Below, piece by piece: positions 1 through 8,839 of a stretch of DNA of 64,000 bases. The stretch lies in the NCBI GenBank assembly GCA_903936705.1, contig CAIZWN010000015.1, forward strand, positions 124,001-188,000, given 5' to 3'. Both the position numbers and the translations under genes were made by a program. Every line of letters starts with the position of its first letter. The stretch's first letter is position 1. This stretch comes from an uncultured Myxococcales bacterium. GTDB lineage: Bacteria > Myxococcota_A > UBA9042 > DTJE01. Below the pieces are notes generated by a model. That model made no database searches and was not told the origin of the DNA. It saw nothing but the letters and a program-made list of their open reading frames with translations.

Positions 1-1389
1 GCCAGCCTGCTCCTCCAGAAAGGCGCCGGTTCCAGCAGCACAGGCCCGGTTCATCTGAAAGCGGGCGACACGTCCGCCGTGCAGCGAGATGTATTTCGCG
101 TCCTGGCCGCCGATCTCGAAGATCGTGTCGGTGTCGGGAGCGAAGTGGACGGTCGAACGTGCCTGGGCCGTAATCTCGTCCACCACATCGTCGGCGCCGC
201 TGAGATTCTGAGCAAGATGTCTTCCGGATCCAGTTGTTACGCATCGGGAAATGGTCATGCCTGACGGGGTCTGCCGGCGAATATCCTCAAGAACCGCACG
301 CACCGCATCGACAGGCCGACCGGCGGTGGGAAGGTAGGCCGAGGCGACCAGGCGATGATTGCCGTCAATGACGACTGCCTTTGTGCTGACCGAGCCGCAG
401 TCGAGGCCCAGGAATGCGTTTTCGGTTGTCTCCCGTGCCGAGGCTGGCTGAACGACCACGGGGCAAGAAGGGGCGACAAGGGGTTTCAGGCATGAGGGGC
501 GCTGGTCGATTGTCCCCTGCGACGGCACAAGGGCGGCAAGGGCTGCCAGCGCGACCGGTTTCGCAAAGGGATTCTCGCGGGCGACAAGAGCACCGCCCAA
601 GGCGCCCATCACCCTGTGCAGGCGAGGAACCACCAGGTCGCTGTCGCCCAATTGGAGGATCTCGCGCAGCGCGCGAACCACGCCAGGATTCGAGGCGACA
701 CCACCCTGAAAGAGGATCGGCGGCTTCGGAGCACGACCGTGGCACAGGCTCGCCAGATACGTACGGACCAGGGCAAAGCACAGTCCGGCGATGATCTCGT
801 CCGGAGGGCAGGCCCGTTGCTGTAGGTGGATCATGTCTGTCTTGGCGAACACCGAGCAACGGCCAGCCATTCGCGCTGGCCTGCGGGCAGAACCGGCAGA
901 AGCGCCGAATGCCTCGATAGACAAGCCCAGCCTCTCGGACATCTGGTCCAGAAACGCGCCTGTGCCCGCGGCGCAAAGTTCGTTGAAGGCATGTTCGTCC
1001 ACGAATGGGCGTCCCGCTTCGTTCCGGCCGATACGAATGAACTTCGAGTCCTGACCGCCAATCTCGACGACACTATTGACGTCCGGATGCAGGGTCCACG
1101 CCGCCTGCGCGTGAGCCACAATCTCGTTGATGGTCGCACACCCAAGCGACCCTGCCAGCAGTTCCTTCCCCGAGCCGGTGACTGCCGCCCCCGCAACTTC
1201 CATTCCGGCGGGGAGGCTGGAAAGCGCCTCTTGAAAGAGCCCGATTACAGCCTGGATTGGCTTGCCGTGCGTGCGACGATATGCATCGAATCGGACATCG
1301 CCACCTTCGGTCAGAACCACCATCTTGACACTGACCGAACCGATGTCGATGCCAAGCGTGTCCAATCGGGCCTCCGGGATTTCAACCAT
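1..1389 (-). CDS. 2-hydroxyacyl-CoA dehydratase activase, tandem BadF/BadG domains (3' part outside window)
   Basis: ATP-driven electron-donating activator family (BadF/BadG/BcrA/BcrD; HgdC-like) that primes 2-hydroxyacyl-CoA dehydratases or benzoyl-CoA-type reductases. The frame is open from the ATG at 1389 down to base 1, so the C-terminal part lies left of the window. Domain 1 has the phosphate-binding DIGSVSVK (about residues 15-22), GGQDSKF (111-117) and the iron-sulfur cysteine motif CAAGTGAFL (Cys139). Domain 2 repeats the set: DCGSVSTK, GGQDAKY, then CAAGTGAFL a few residues before the edge. Each copy keeps the cysteine that in HgdC dimers ligates a bridging [4Fe-4S] cluster. Tandem activase domains are typical of very long proteins that continue into DUF2229 and HgdB-like regions, so the missing part may carry these (inference). 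No strong ribosome-binding site precedes the ATG. Confidence 0.88.
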   Translation of the reverse strand, partial: MVEIPEARLDTLGIDIGSVSVKMVVLTEGGDVRFDAYRRTHGKPIQAVIGLFQEALSSLPAGMEVAGAAVTGSGKELLAGSLGCATINEIVAHAQAAWTLHPDVNSVVEIGGQDSKFIRIGRNEAGRPFVDEHAFNELCAAGTGAFLDQMSERLGLSIEAFGASAGSARRPARMAGRCSVFAKTDMIHLQQRACPPDEIIAGLCFALVRTYLASLCHGRAPKPPILFQGGVASNPGVVRALREILQLGDSDLVVPRLHRVMGALGGALVARENPFAKPVALAALAALVPSQGTIDQRPSCLKPLVAPSCPVVVQPASARETTENAFLGLDCGSVSTKAVVIDGNHRLVASAYLPTAGRPVDAVRAVLEDIRRQTPSGMTISRCVTTGSGRHLAQNLSGADDVVDEITAQARSTVHFAPDTDTIFEIGGQDAKYISLHGGRVARFQMNRACAAGTGAFLEEQAG

Positions 1390-1561
1390 GCTACCTGCAG
1401 GAAAGTGTCGGAGCAAGACAGGGAAAGGAATTCGGGATGCTGGACGCCGAATTCCGGATTCGGGTTGAACCGGGAACAAGAGGGCGATGTGCCCTTGGGA
1501 AATTGATCCTTTCTGCCGACCGGACGTACAATCCCAGCGGCTTCCCAGGGTGGACTGTCGG

Positions 1562-2140
1562 ATGAATTCCTTCGTACGAAATACCGGCCCCATGGCTACA
1601 AGCGGACTAATGGTGGCGATGGGAGTCCTGCTGGCTGCTGCCAGTGCTTCGGCTCAATCAGGGGCGGTTGTCGCGGTGTTTGACGTTGATGCGCGGGATA
1701 TCGACCTTCCGGCGCCTACGCTGGATGCCATGGCCGATTACATCTGCAAATCGTTGACTACGGCGGGGTTTCAGGTGATCCCGCGCCAGGTTCTGGCCCG
1801 CACGATTGCCGCCCGCAAGGGTCCCAAGAAGGACGGGTGCAAGGATCTGAACTGTCAAATGGATGCGGCGCGACGGGCGAAGGCTGAAAAGTCGTTGTCG
1901 ATCCGTGTGGTCAAGGTTGGCGAGACCTGTCGATTTCTGGTCACGCTTTACGACATCGGCAGCCAGGCCAGCGAGGCTGCAGGAATGGCGGCAGGTGGAT
2001 GCCTGGAAGAGGATGTCATCACGATGATTGACGGAGCCGTCGGCCAGTTGCGCGCTGCGGTCCCGGCGGCCGCTGGGCCTGAGGTGCCTGGTCAAAGCGG
2101 TCCGTCAGGGTCGGCAAGCGGGCTGCAGGTGATCGAGTAG
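1562..2140 (+). CDS. Exported protein of unknown function, CsgG/TolB-N-like pattern
   Basis: 192-residue protein with an N-terminal signal sequence ending near the ASAQ-SG motif. The mature part begins with a strand-rich VVAVFDVDARD stretch, then a helix and a GFQVIPR motif. A Cys-containing segment GCKDLNC and a VVKVG...FLVTLYDI stretch follow. This order resembles the periplasmic nucleotide-binding-like domains of FlgO/CsgG/TolB-N type proteins that are common in deltaproteobacteria; the match is by pattern only. I chose the ATG at 1562, after a GGGTGGA element, because it places the hydrophobic signal correctly. An ATG at 1592 is also possible. The C-terminus is Gly/Ser/Pro-rich and probably disordered. 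Function unknown. Confidence 0.6.
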   Translation: MNSFVRNTGPMATSGLMVAMGVLLAAASASAQSGAVVAVFDVDARDIDLPAPTLDAMADYICKSLTTAGFQVIPRQVLARTIAARKGPKKDGCKDLNCQMDAARRAKAEKSLSIRVVKVGETCRFLVTLYDIGSQASEAAGMAAGGCLEEDVITMIDGAVGQLRAAVPAAAGPEVPGQSGPSGSASGLQVIE

Positions 2141-2179
2141 GGTTCATCGCTGCCTTGTTTACTGGTCTTCCTCTTCCAT

Positions 2180-4276
2180 TTGGGGGCAAGCATTACGGCA
2201 AGCGGAGGCCTATTTCGACGCGATTTTCGGGGGACCTGGGCCCCGCTTATCGGGGCATGTTTGTTCGTCATTTTCATGCTCCCGTACCTGGCCAAGGCGG
2301 CGCCTCCCGGTTCAACCCTCGTGATTCCCGTGAGCCTTGAACCTGTATTTAGCGACGTGCTTACCCTTCCCACGGATGTACTACCGGACGGTTTAACTGC
2401 TGCCAAGCCGTCCATCTCGATCGGAAGGCAGGAAGTCTGGGCTCGATACATCCTGGACGGCAGGCCGGTATCGGTACTGCTGACAAGGCGGATCGGTGAC
2501 TGCCAGCCCGGGATCTCGTCCCGCGATTTTTGCGTGATCGCCGACGGAGGGCATGAGGCAGGTCCCTGTTTGGCAACCACAATCGCTGCTCGCCTGGATG
2601 CCGTGCAAGCCGCGTTCTGGGTTTCTGTCGTACCGGCGGCGATTCAACCGGTTCATTCGAGCTCCGAGCACCAGGGCAGGATCATCCCGTGGTTTCAGGT
2701 GGCCGGTCTTTTCTGGCTGGTACTGGCAACAATCCTGGTTGTCGTGTTCGTACGTCGATTGCTGAACGACGGCTTTGACGCCTGGTTCATTGATTTGATC
2801 CTTGTGGCTTCATCGCTGGTCGTTCGGCTCCTGGCCGCGACCTGGGGTCCAGGAGACATTTTCATGAACCTCAGCAACGTCTTCTACGGCCAGGAAAACC
2901 TGCGCTACGGAGCCGGAGCCGACCCGATTCTTGTTCCCCTTGTTCGCCTGCTGGCCGGAGACGACCGAACGGTGATTGCCTTCAACCTGGCGGTGGGCTC
3001 ACTGTGCCCGTCCCTGTTTCTTGCGTTCCTCAGACGAATCGACTTTTCCGAGGAACGCACACGGGTGGCGGCAGCCGTCATGCTTGCCTTCCTCCCACTG
3101 CCAGTGAGATTCGCCGGAGAATGCAACCGTCAGGCGCTGGTCCTGTTCCTGGGTCTGGCTGCATTGTGGGGACTGGGTGGGATACGGCGCGATGCCAGGT
3201 TTACCGGGTTTGCGACGGCGGTTGCGGGGGCCTCGCTGGCTTTCATGACCAGGCCCGAAGGCTCCCTCATACTGATTCTCCTGGGTCTATTGGCCGCTGC
3301 CTTGGCCTGGAAAAGAGGCACGTGGTGGCCGATCCTGGCCTTCGCAACTGCTGCGGCCATCTTCATCGTCTACTACCTGGACTTCCATGCCGGAAATTCC
3401 ACTTCACAAACGTACGTGTCCCGCACGCCCGTCGCGATTCGTCTTGCCTTTCTGGCTAGTCCCACGGCCCAGACGTGGCTGGACCCCAGGTTCACGCCCA
3501 TGATCGTCATCATGACGATGGCAATCGGGATTCGGGATTCTTTTCGGGAGGATTGCTCGGTCGGCACCTGGGCAGTTTTTTCGTTGATCGGACTGGGGTT
3601 CATGTATGTCGTCATGCCCGGCAGCCCGGGCGGTGCGATCCAGCTTGCCCACGCACGCTATCAGACGCTGTCGGCGATTCCCATGATCCTGCTGGCCGCC
3701 CGAGGTTCGACCGGACTTCTGGGACTGCCGTTTTGCCATCTTGCACCTCGAATCAGGGTCGGCCGCTGCCTGCTTGGGGCAACAGCCCTGCTGAGCCTTG
3801 TCGTGTCGTCGAAGGCCGTACTGGGACCAACCGATGTGGATTTCGAATATCTGGCCCTCCGGGAGTGGGTCGCCGACCTTCCAAGGAACTCGGAAATTCA
3901 CCAGGTCTATGGAACGGGCAAGTTCCGGCACGTAGAGGACTTGTCCCTGCGATCGCCAGACTACCTGTCCAGGATACTTCACCGACCGGACGTTACCTGG
4001 CTGGAGTGGCCTTACGAAAGCGGGAATCCCGAAAACCCCAGGTTCTTTCTGTTGCCTGCCGCCTGCACGGAGGCCAGGGTGGATGTGGACTCCGCGATGC
4101 GATTTGCCGAGTTTCTGGACGCTTGCAAGAGCGGACTTGCCGCGGCCAACCCGACGCCCTTCCGCCTTGCCAGATTCCCGTTCAGAAGATTCATGGACGC
4201 ACGCACAGGCAACGGGTCGATTACGGTGGGCCTGTACCCGCTTTCCCTCACCGATCGGTCAGGCAAGCCCGACTAG
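2180..4276 (+). CDS. Polytopic membrane protein, GT-C glycosyltransferase-like
   Basis: About 698 residues. One N-terminal membrane segment (about 22-40) leads into a roughly 130-residue soluble region containing two CxxG/C-type cysteine stretches. Ten or so transmembrane helices follow from about residue 175 to 545, and a soluble tail of about 150 residues ends the protein. The helix-rich core, with the pattern FAGECNRQALVLF after a luminal-type loop, resembles GT-C fold enzymes (PMT/ArnT/oligosaccharyltransferase-like) that use polyprenyl-phosphate sugars. No DD or ExD catalytic motif is clear, so the assignment rests on topology. The start is uncertain: the frame opens with TTG at 2180 without a good ribosome-binding site, and the first in-frame ATG is at 2279, inside the first membrane segment. 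Confidence 0.5.
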   Translation: MGASITASGGLFRRDFRGTWAPLIGACLFVIFMLPYLAKAAPPGSTLVIPVSLEPVFSDVLTLPTDVLPDGLTAAKPSISIGRQEVWARYILDGRPVSVLLTRRIGDCQPGISSRDFCVIADGGHEAGPCLATTIAARLDAVQAAFWVSVVPAAIQPVHSSSEHQGRIIPWFQVAGLFWLVLATILVVVFVRRLLNDGFDAWFIDLILVASSLVVRLLAATWGPGDIFMNLSNVFYGQENLRYGAGADPILVPLVRLLAGDDRTVIAFNLAVGSLCPSLFLAFLRRIDFSEERTRVAAAVMLAFLPLPVRFAGECNRQALVLFLGLAALWGLGGIRRDARFTGFATAVAGASLAFMTRPEGSLILILLGLLAAALAWKRGTWWPILAFATAAAIFIVYYLDFHAGNSTSQTYVSRTPVAIRLAFLASPTAQTWLDPRFTPMIVIMTMAIGIRDSFREDCSVGTWAVFSLIGLGFMYVVMPGSPGGAIQLAHARYQTLSAIPMILLAARGSTGLLGLPFCHLAPRIRVGRCLLGATALLSLVVSSKAVLGPTDVDFEYLALREWVADLPRNSEIHQVYGTGKFRHVEDLSLRSPDYLSRILHRPDVTWLEWPYESGNPENPRFFLLPAACTEARVDVDSAMRFAEFLDACKSGLAAANPTPFRLARFPFRRFMDARTGNGSITVGLYPLSLTDRSGKPD

Positions 4277-4301
4277 GCGCACCTTCGAAATCCGGCGTCG
4301 A

Positions 4302-4322
4302 CGGGGGAAATGCCCCGCTTTT
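4302..4322 (+). terminator. Possible intrinsic terminator after the GT-C-like gene
   Basis: A 5-bp GC stem (CGGGG at 4302-4306, CCCCG at 4313-4317) with a six-base loop is followed by CTTTT. It lies between two convergent genes. The stem is short and the T-run modest. Confidence 0.35.
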
Positions 4323-6952
4323 CAGGACCGCCTGAAGATCATTGCAAACCCGGCCAGCAAGGCTCCCAGGGCACAGCAGCACCAGGCAAACAGGTCCCCG
4401 AAACGAAGATAAAGCGTCTGCTCGGTCATCAGGGCCGCGTCAGTCGTGAATGTTTCGGCACCCTCAATGGACGTCTGGTGCAGAATGCGCCCTACAGGAT
4501 CAACCGCCACCGAAACGCCCGTGTTCGTCGAGCGAATGAAGAACCGGCGGTGCTCTATCGCCCGGAAAGCAGCCAACTGCATGTGCAAGTACGGCTCCTC
4601 GGTCTTTCCGAACCAGGCGTCGTTCGTCAGGTTTACCAGGATGTTGGGATTCTGCTGAGCGACCTTCCGCGTGAATGACGGAATGATGCCTTCGTAGCAG
4701 ACCAGGACACCAAGGCGCGCCGGACCGCTGTTAAGCACAGCCACGTCCTCACCCGGCGTGACATCCCCGGCCTCGGGCAACCATTTGCGCAGGAACGGGA
4801 AGGTGCCCGCAAGGGGAAGGTATTCGCCGAACAGCAGCAGAAAATTCTTGTCGTAGCGACCCAGAACCTGGCCGCTGCCCGACATCAGAAGCGACGAATT
4901 GTAGTCCAGCGACCGTTCGGGGTCTTCCGGGTTCGGACCCGAGGTCAAGACCCCCATCAGCAACGGTGTCGTGAAACCACGCAAGGCTGCGTTGCGATCG
5001 GGGTTGGGAGTCTTGGCGTCGGCATCCGCCGCCTTGTCCAGCCCGGTTTCGATCTGGGATGCCGGAAGAGGGGCATCGGACACATAGAGGTGCCGGATGT
5101 CCCGTGGCAGCGGGTAGCCATCGTCGTACGGCAGGAATGCCAGGGCAGCAACCTCGCCCTCGGCCCCCGGAAGCGACGTGACGGTTTCGTTCGACAGGAT
5201 GGCGAGCGTTCCGCTGCGGCCGGAAGCCATGGCCCGGCCCGATCCATCGCCGGCTACGGCCAGGAAGTCTTTCAGAATCCTGTTCGTCACCTTCCTGCAG
5301 ACGTCGGTGCATGCCACCACGACTCCGCCGTCACCAGCGGCCCATGTAGTTGTTCCAGACGCAACCCCCCGCAGGGTGCCCGGGACCGGCTGCTCGCGAG
5401 TCACCTTGCCGTCGTGTGCAACGCGCAGCACGGTTCCGCCGTCGCCAACGGCCACTACGCCACCCTTCAAAGACCACGAACACGCCAGCAGGTTCGCGCC
5501 ACCCGGCTCGGCAAGGCTCTTGACGCCGTGCTGGTCGTAGGACGCCAGAAAGCCACCGTCGCCGCAAACCAGGAATCCGCCTTTTGCGATTGAAGCGACT
5601 CCGCGCAAGGTCACGGTAGTGCCGAGATCCACGGCCTTCCATGAACCGCCAGAACGCCAAAGCGCCACGCCCTGCGCTCCGACGGCCAGGGCGGCAGTCC
5701 CGTCAGGCTTGACCGCTACGGCGAGGAGATCGCGATCGGTCCCGGTGAGCTCGCGCTTGAAGACGTTGCCATCGAAAGTATAGGCGGCGCCCCGGGGGCC
5801 CACCGCCAGCAGACCGCCTTTCTCGAGCGCTGCGATGGCCCTCAATCCCGACGCCTTCGACTCGGCGGCCCCCGCGTCATCCACCTTCCTGGCGCTGGCG
5901 TCCGAGGCTCGCCACATGCGGCCATCAGCGGAGACTGCGGCCGCAATATCGTCTGTCGCTCGCCACAGGACATTCGTCATAGGCATGTACGACGACTCCG
6001 GCCAAACGATCAGGTCGGGCTTGTCGGTCTTTTCCAGATTTGCCGAAAGTATCTGGTGCTTGAGGAGGTTGCGATACAGCATCCGGATCTGCTCCTCGAC
6101 CGGCAGCGGAATGCCATCGCTGCCTCGGGCCTCCTTTTCCCAGATGCCGACGTCGGCCTCGACAACGCCGACCTTGAAATGAGGCGCGGCTGCGACGGCA
6201 GCGTCAACCTGCTGCATCCGCCAGGCGCCGTACCCAAGATCAGCGGCCAGCGCCAGAGTAGCGGGGATGACGACCTCCCACGGAAACCTTCTGCTTTCAA
6301 TCCGGGCAACGATCACTTCGGCGATACCGCCGTTGACCAGCACCATCAGGAAAGTCAGCCCCCCGACGCCGACGATGTCCACGATCTGGATCGCAAGGGG
6401 AAAGTGCAGTTGGCCGTTCCCGAAATACCATGGAAACAGGAACGGGATGACGTGCTCGACTCCGGTCACGAAGATCGGGAATACCAGGCCCCAGGCAAGA
6501 AATCGCCAGCGACTGGTTACAGTCGCGCACAGGCCCGCAGCAAAGGCGAACGACAGACCTTGGTACATTGCCATCAGGAATGATATCGACCACGATGGCG
6601 CTGGCGCCATGTGACCGAAATTCTGCAACAAATCGGCGATCCAGTGAAACCCCCCGAAGTTGGTCACGACGCCCGCAACGTACCCTAGGCCAAAACCTCC
6701 GCGAAAGGTCCGGCCGCGAACCGCAATCAGCAGAGGCACCAGCGAAAACCACTGAAGCGGGAAAATATCGAAGGTGGGAAATGACAGGAAGACCATGCAG
6801 CCCGAGAGCACCGCCAACGGGATGCCTATGGCAAGGTGTGTGCGTGGCGCGCCCCCGCCTTTGCCCTTGCCTGATTTTCGGCCTGACGGGGGTTTTGGCC
6901 CGGTCTTGCGAACATCTGGAGCATCTCCCTTGTCTTTTCGCTGGTCTGCCAT
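4322..6952 (-). CDS. lnt: Apolipoprotein N-acyltransferase with a beta-propeller inserted in the nitrilase domain
   Basis: Lnt transfers the third acyl chain from phospholipid to the N-terminal cysteine of diacylglyceryl-lipoproteins on the periplasmic face of the inner membrane. Start ATG at 6952 is set by a GGGAGGTGAC element and sits one base after the upstream DUF167 stop, so translation is probably coupled. Order: a basic disordered leader (1-38), about seven membrane helices (40-245), the nitrilase domain and a last helix (about 855-872). Catalytic residues by family alignment are Glu319 (WPESS), Lys702 (YDKNFLLLFGEYLP) and Cys752 (CYEGI). The protein has 876 residues against about 500 in the family. 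The surplus lies between Glu319 and Lys702: from about 330 to 600 are six or seven repeats of the form VGDGGTVLR, CGDGGFLAS, AGDGGVVVA, like a Ycf48/BNR-type beta-propeller. The catalytic triad is intact, so the enzyme is probably active. Confidence 0.9.
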   Translation of the reverse strand: MADQRKDKGDAPDVRKTGPKPPSGRKSGKGKGGGAPRTHLAIGIPLAVLSGCMVFLSFPTFDIFPLQWFSLVPLLIAVRGRTFRGGFGLGYVAGVVTNFGGFHWIADLLQNFGHMAPAPSWSISFLMAMYQGLSFAFAAGLCATVTSRWRFLAWGLVFPIFVTGVEHVIPFLFPWYFGNGQLHFPLAIQIVDIVGVGGLTFLMVLVNGGIAEVIVARIESRRFPWEVVIPATLALAADLGYGAWRMQQVDAAVAAAPHFKVGVVEADVGIWEKEARGSDGIPLPVEEQIRMLYRNLLKHQILSANLEKTDKPDLIVWPESSYMPMTNVLWRATDDIAAAVSADGRMWRASDASARKVDDAGAAESKASGLRAIAALEKGGLLAVGPRGAAYTFDGNVFKRELTGTDRDLLAVAVKPDGTAALAVGAQGVALWRSGGSWKAVDLGTTVTLRGVASIAKGGFLVCGDGGFLASYDQHGVKSLAEPGGANLLACSWSLKGGVVAVGDGGTVLRVAHDGKVTREQPVPGTLRGVASGTTTWAAGDGGVVVACTDVCRKVTNRILKDFLAVAGDGSGRAMASGRSGTLAILSNETVTSLPGAEGEVAALAFLPYDDGYPLPRDIRHLYVSDAPLPASQIETGLDKAADADAKTPNPDRNAALRGFTTPLLMGVLTSGPNPEDPERSLDYNSSLLMSGSGQVLGRYDKNFLLLFGEYLPLAGTFPFLRKWLPEAGDVTPGEDVAVLNSGPARLGVLVCYEGIIPSFTRKVAQQNPNILVNLTNDAWFGKTEEPYLHMQLAAFRAIEHRRFFIRSTNTGVSVAVDPVGRILHQTSIEGAETFTTDAALMTEQTLYLRFGDLFAWCCCALGALLAGFAMIFRRS

Positions 6953-6953
6953 G

Positions 6954-7265
6954 TCACCTCCCGGTGGAGTCGTCCAGGTCAAGTGCCAGGGCGACCCGGC
7001 ACGACGCCAGGGTAGCACCCCTCAGGAAAACGGTCTTGTGACGGCTGTGCGCGCCCTTCAGGATTTCGGCAGCCGATGTCCTGAGGCCCGTCGCGGCGGC
7101 AATGGTCGAAAGTACCTGGGCTGTTGCCGCCCCCCCCTCGGGGGCCGCCGTAACCTCGATCCGAAGACGGCCTCCCGATACGCCCGCGACCCTGCATCGG
7201 CCGGCCCGGGGGCGCACTGACACTTCCGCCACCACGCCATCGGGCCGTTCTGACAGCACGTCCAC
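6954..7265 (-). CDS. DUF167/YggU-family protein
   Basis: Small conserved protein of about 103 residues with the DUF167 pattern: VRPRAGR, a basic turn, then AAPEGGAATAQVL, and GAHSRHK before a final strand. The family has no settled biochemical function. I prefer the GTG at 7265, four bases after a GGAGAGG element, because it gives the usual family length. An ATG at 7310 would add 15 residues. Its TGA ends one base before the ATG of lnt, so the two form a tight, probably translationally coupled unit. Confidence 0.8.
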   Translation of the reverse strand: MDVLSERPDGVVAEVSVRPRAGRCRVAGVSGGRLRIEVTAAPEGGAATAQVLSTIAAATGLRTSAAEILKGAHSRHKTVFLRGATLASCRVALALDLDDSTGR

Positions 7266-7377
7266 GTATCCTCTCCGGATGACCGCAGAAAACGGGCCTG
7301 AACCCTGCATTGGATGCGACCCATGCGATAATACACCAGCGCCGGTGTCGGGATGCAGCTGGTGACGGCCAGGATGA

Positions 7378-7406
7378 TTGACACTGACGGGGGCGGATGA
7401 TACCAA
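7378..7406 (+). promoter_or_regulatory. Candidate sigma70-type promoter for the HEAT-like lipoprotein gene
   Basis: TTGACA (7378-7383), a 17-bp spacer and TACCAA (7401-7406) preceded by TGA, giving an extended -10. The ATG is 30 bases downstream. The -10 is weak. On the other strand a TATTAT box (7333-7328) could serve the yggU-lnt unit. Confidence 0.4.
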
Positions 7407-7435
7407 AAGATCGGCAATCGAACCGGAGGCATTGA

Positions 7436-8833
7436 ATGTCCAGACGGCTGTGGCTGATTCCCATCGTGTTTGCCGTCGCGTGCGGTACAAAACCGGGTCC
7501 GGGGAACTTCGCAAAGTATGCCACCAGCGACGCCGGTCAAAAGCGCCTGATGGCCTATGTTGCGACCAAGGACAACCCTTTTGAGGCCCGTGTAGATGCC
7601 GTCGTAGCGGTGACCGAGGCCGGATTTCCGGGAAAGGTTCGCGGCATGATGGATGTCGTGCCCGACCGGGAGGCGCTGGCCGAGCGTGTCGCAACCGTAC
7701 TGGCGGAACGGCTGGCAAAGGCTGGCGATGCCCCTGCTGCCGTGGCGCCGCTGCGTGAAGCTGTTCTGGTCGCGCTGGGATACGTCCCGGAGGCGCGCAA
7801 GGCCCCCATTCAAAAGATGGTTGCCGACTGGGCTTTCGGCAATCTGACGCTGGATTCGTCGGCCGCCGAAGTCCAGAAACAGATCGAGCCTCGAATCGAA
7901 CCGATGCAGGTCCAGGTTCTTGGGGCAGCTGGAACTGCAGGGGCTGCCATCCTGGTAAGGAACGGGTTCGACGTCGTCCGGATGGCGCGCTACGTCCTTT
8001 CTGTTCCCGACCCGGCGGCCCACCTGCGCTTGCTGGATGCATTCAAACGCCTTCTGGCCACTCCTGACATGGCGATTCCTTTGCCGTACCTGGAACTTGT
8101 CGGAAAGATCAAGGATTCGCGAGCAGTGACTTATCTGTTGGATCTGTCGCTTGATTCGAACCAGGAATCTGATGTCCGCGGGGCTGCGTTCAACGAGGCC
8201 GGGCGCCTTATGGACGATCCGACGATTCGCGCCGGGGATCTGGAAGGTATTCTGGCACGGCTTGACCGTCTGATGGTTTCCGGTGATCCGGACGATCGCT
8301 GGAGCGGCGCCAACTACCTGGTTCTGGTGCAGGGTCTTGAGGCGATGCCGCGGCTGATGGCCGGCCTGAAGGACGACGCCAGCTATCCGAACGCGACCGA
8401 GGATCCAATGAAGTCCATGGTCGATTTCTGCAAAACGGCGCTGCTGAAGACAGTAAAAGCACCTGCGGTCTGGCCGGCCATCGAACGTCTGTTGAAGAGC
8501 CGCAACCGCGTGCATCAAGCCCTGGGCGTCATATGTGCCAAGGCGTCCGAGGATCCGACCAAGGCGTCCCTTGTAGCGCCTCTTTCCGGATCAAGAACCG
8601 ACCTGTTCCAGGTACTCGGCTCAAAGATGACGCTTGGAACCCTGGCAACAAACGCGAAAGACGGCTTGCAGATGTACGGTGAAGTGGCCGCAGATCTCGC
8701 TGCAAATCGCATGGACGAGGCTGATGCCAAACTGCTGCGGTTCGCAATCCTGGTGGACCTGACCGAGACCGGACGCAACTACCGCAAGGCCGTTGCCGAG
8801 CGCTTCAAGGCAGACCGCAAGCCAGCCGAGTAG
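7436..8833 (+). CDS. Putative lipoprotein with HEAT-like helical repeats
   Basis: 465 residues. The ATG follows CGGAGG at six bases. A short hydrophobic leader ends in VFAVAC at about residue 16, a fair but not ideal lipobox, so lipid attachment is likely rather than certain. The rest is almost entirely helical, with repeated pairs such as DAFKRLLA, AVTYLLDLSLD, RGAAFNEAGRLMDD and AIERLLKSR, as in HEAT/armadillo scoring proteins. No catalytic motif was seen. It is followed after 6 bases by the flippase gene, and the pair probably form an operon. Function unknown; a protein-binding scaffold is the simplest reading. Confidence 0.6.
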   Translation: MSRRLWLIPIVFAVACGTKPGPGNFAKYATSDAGQKRLMAYVATKDNPFEARVDAVVAVTEAGFPGKVRGMMDVVPDREALAERVATVLAERLAKAGDAPAAVAPLREAVLVALGYVPEARKAPIQKMVADWAFGNLTLDSSAAEVQKQIEPRIEPMQVQVLGAAGTAGAAILVRNGFDVVRMARYVLSVPDPAAHLRLLDAFKRLLATPDMAIPLPYLELVGKIKDSRAVTYLLDLSLDSNQESDVRGAAFNEAGRLMDDPTIRAGDLEGILARLDRLMVSGDPDDRWSGANYLVLVQGLEAMPRLMAGLKDDASYPNATEDPMKSMVDFCKTALLKTVKAPAVWPAIERLLKSRNRVHQALGVICAKASEDPTKASLVAPLSGSRTDLFQVLGSKMTLGTLATNAKDGLQMYGEVAADLAANRMDEADAKLLRFAILVDLTETGRNYRKAVAERFKADRKPAE

Positions 8834-8839
8834 GAGCCA

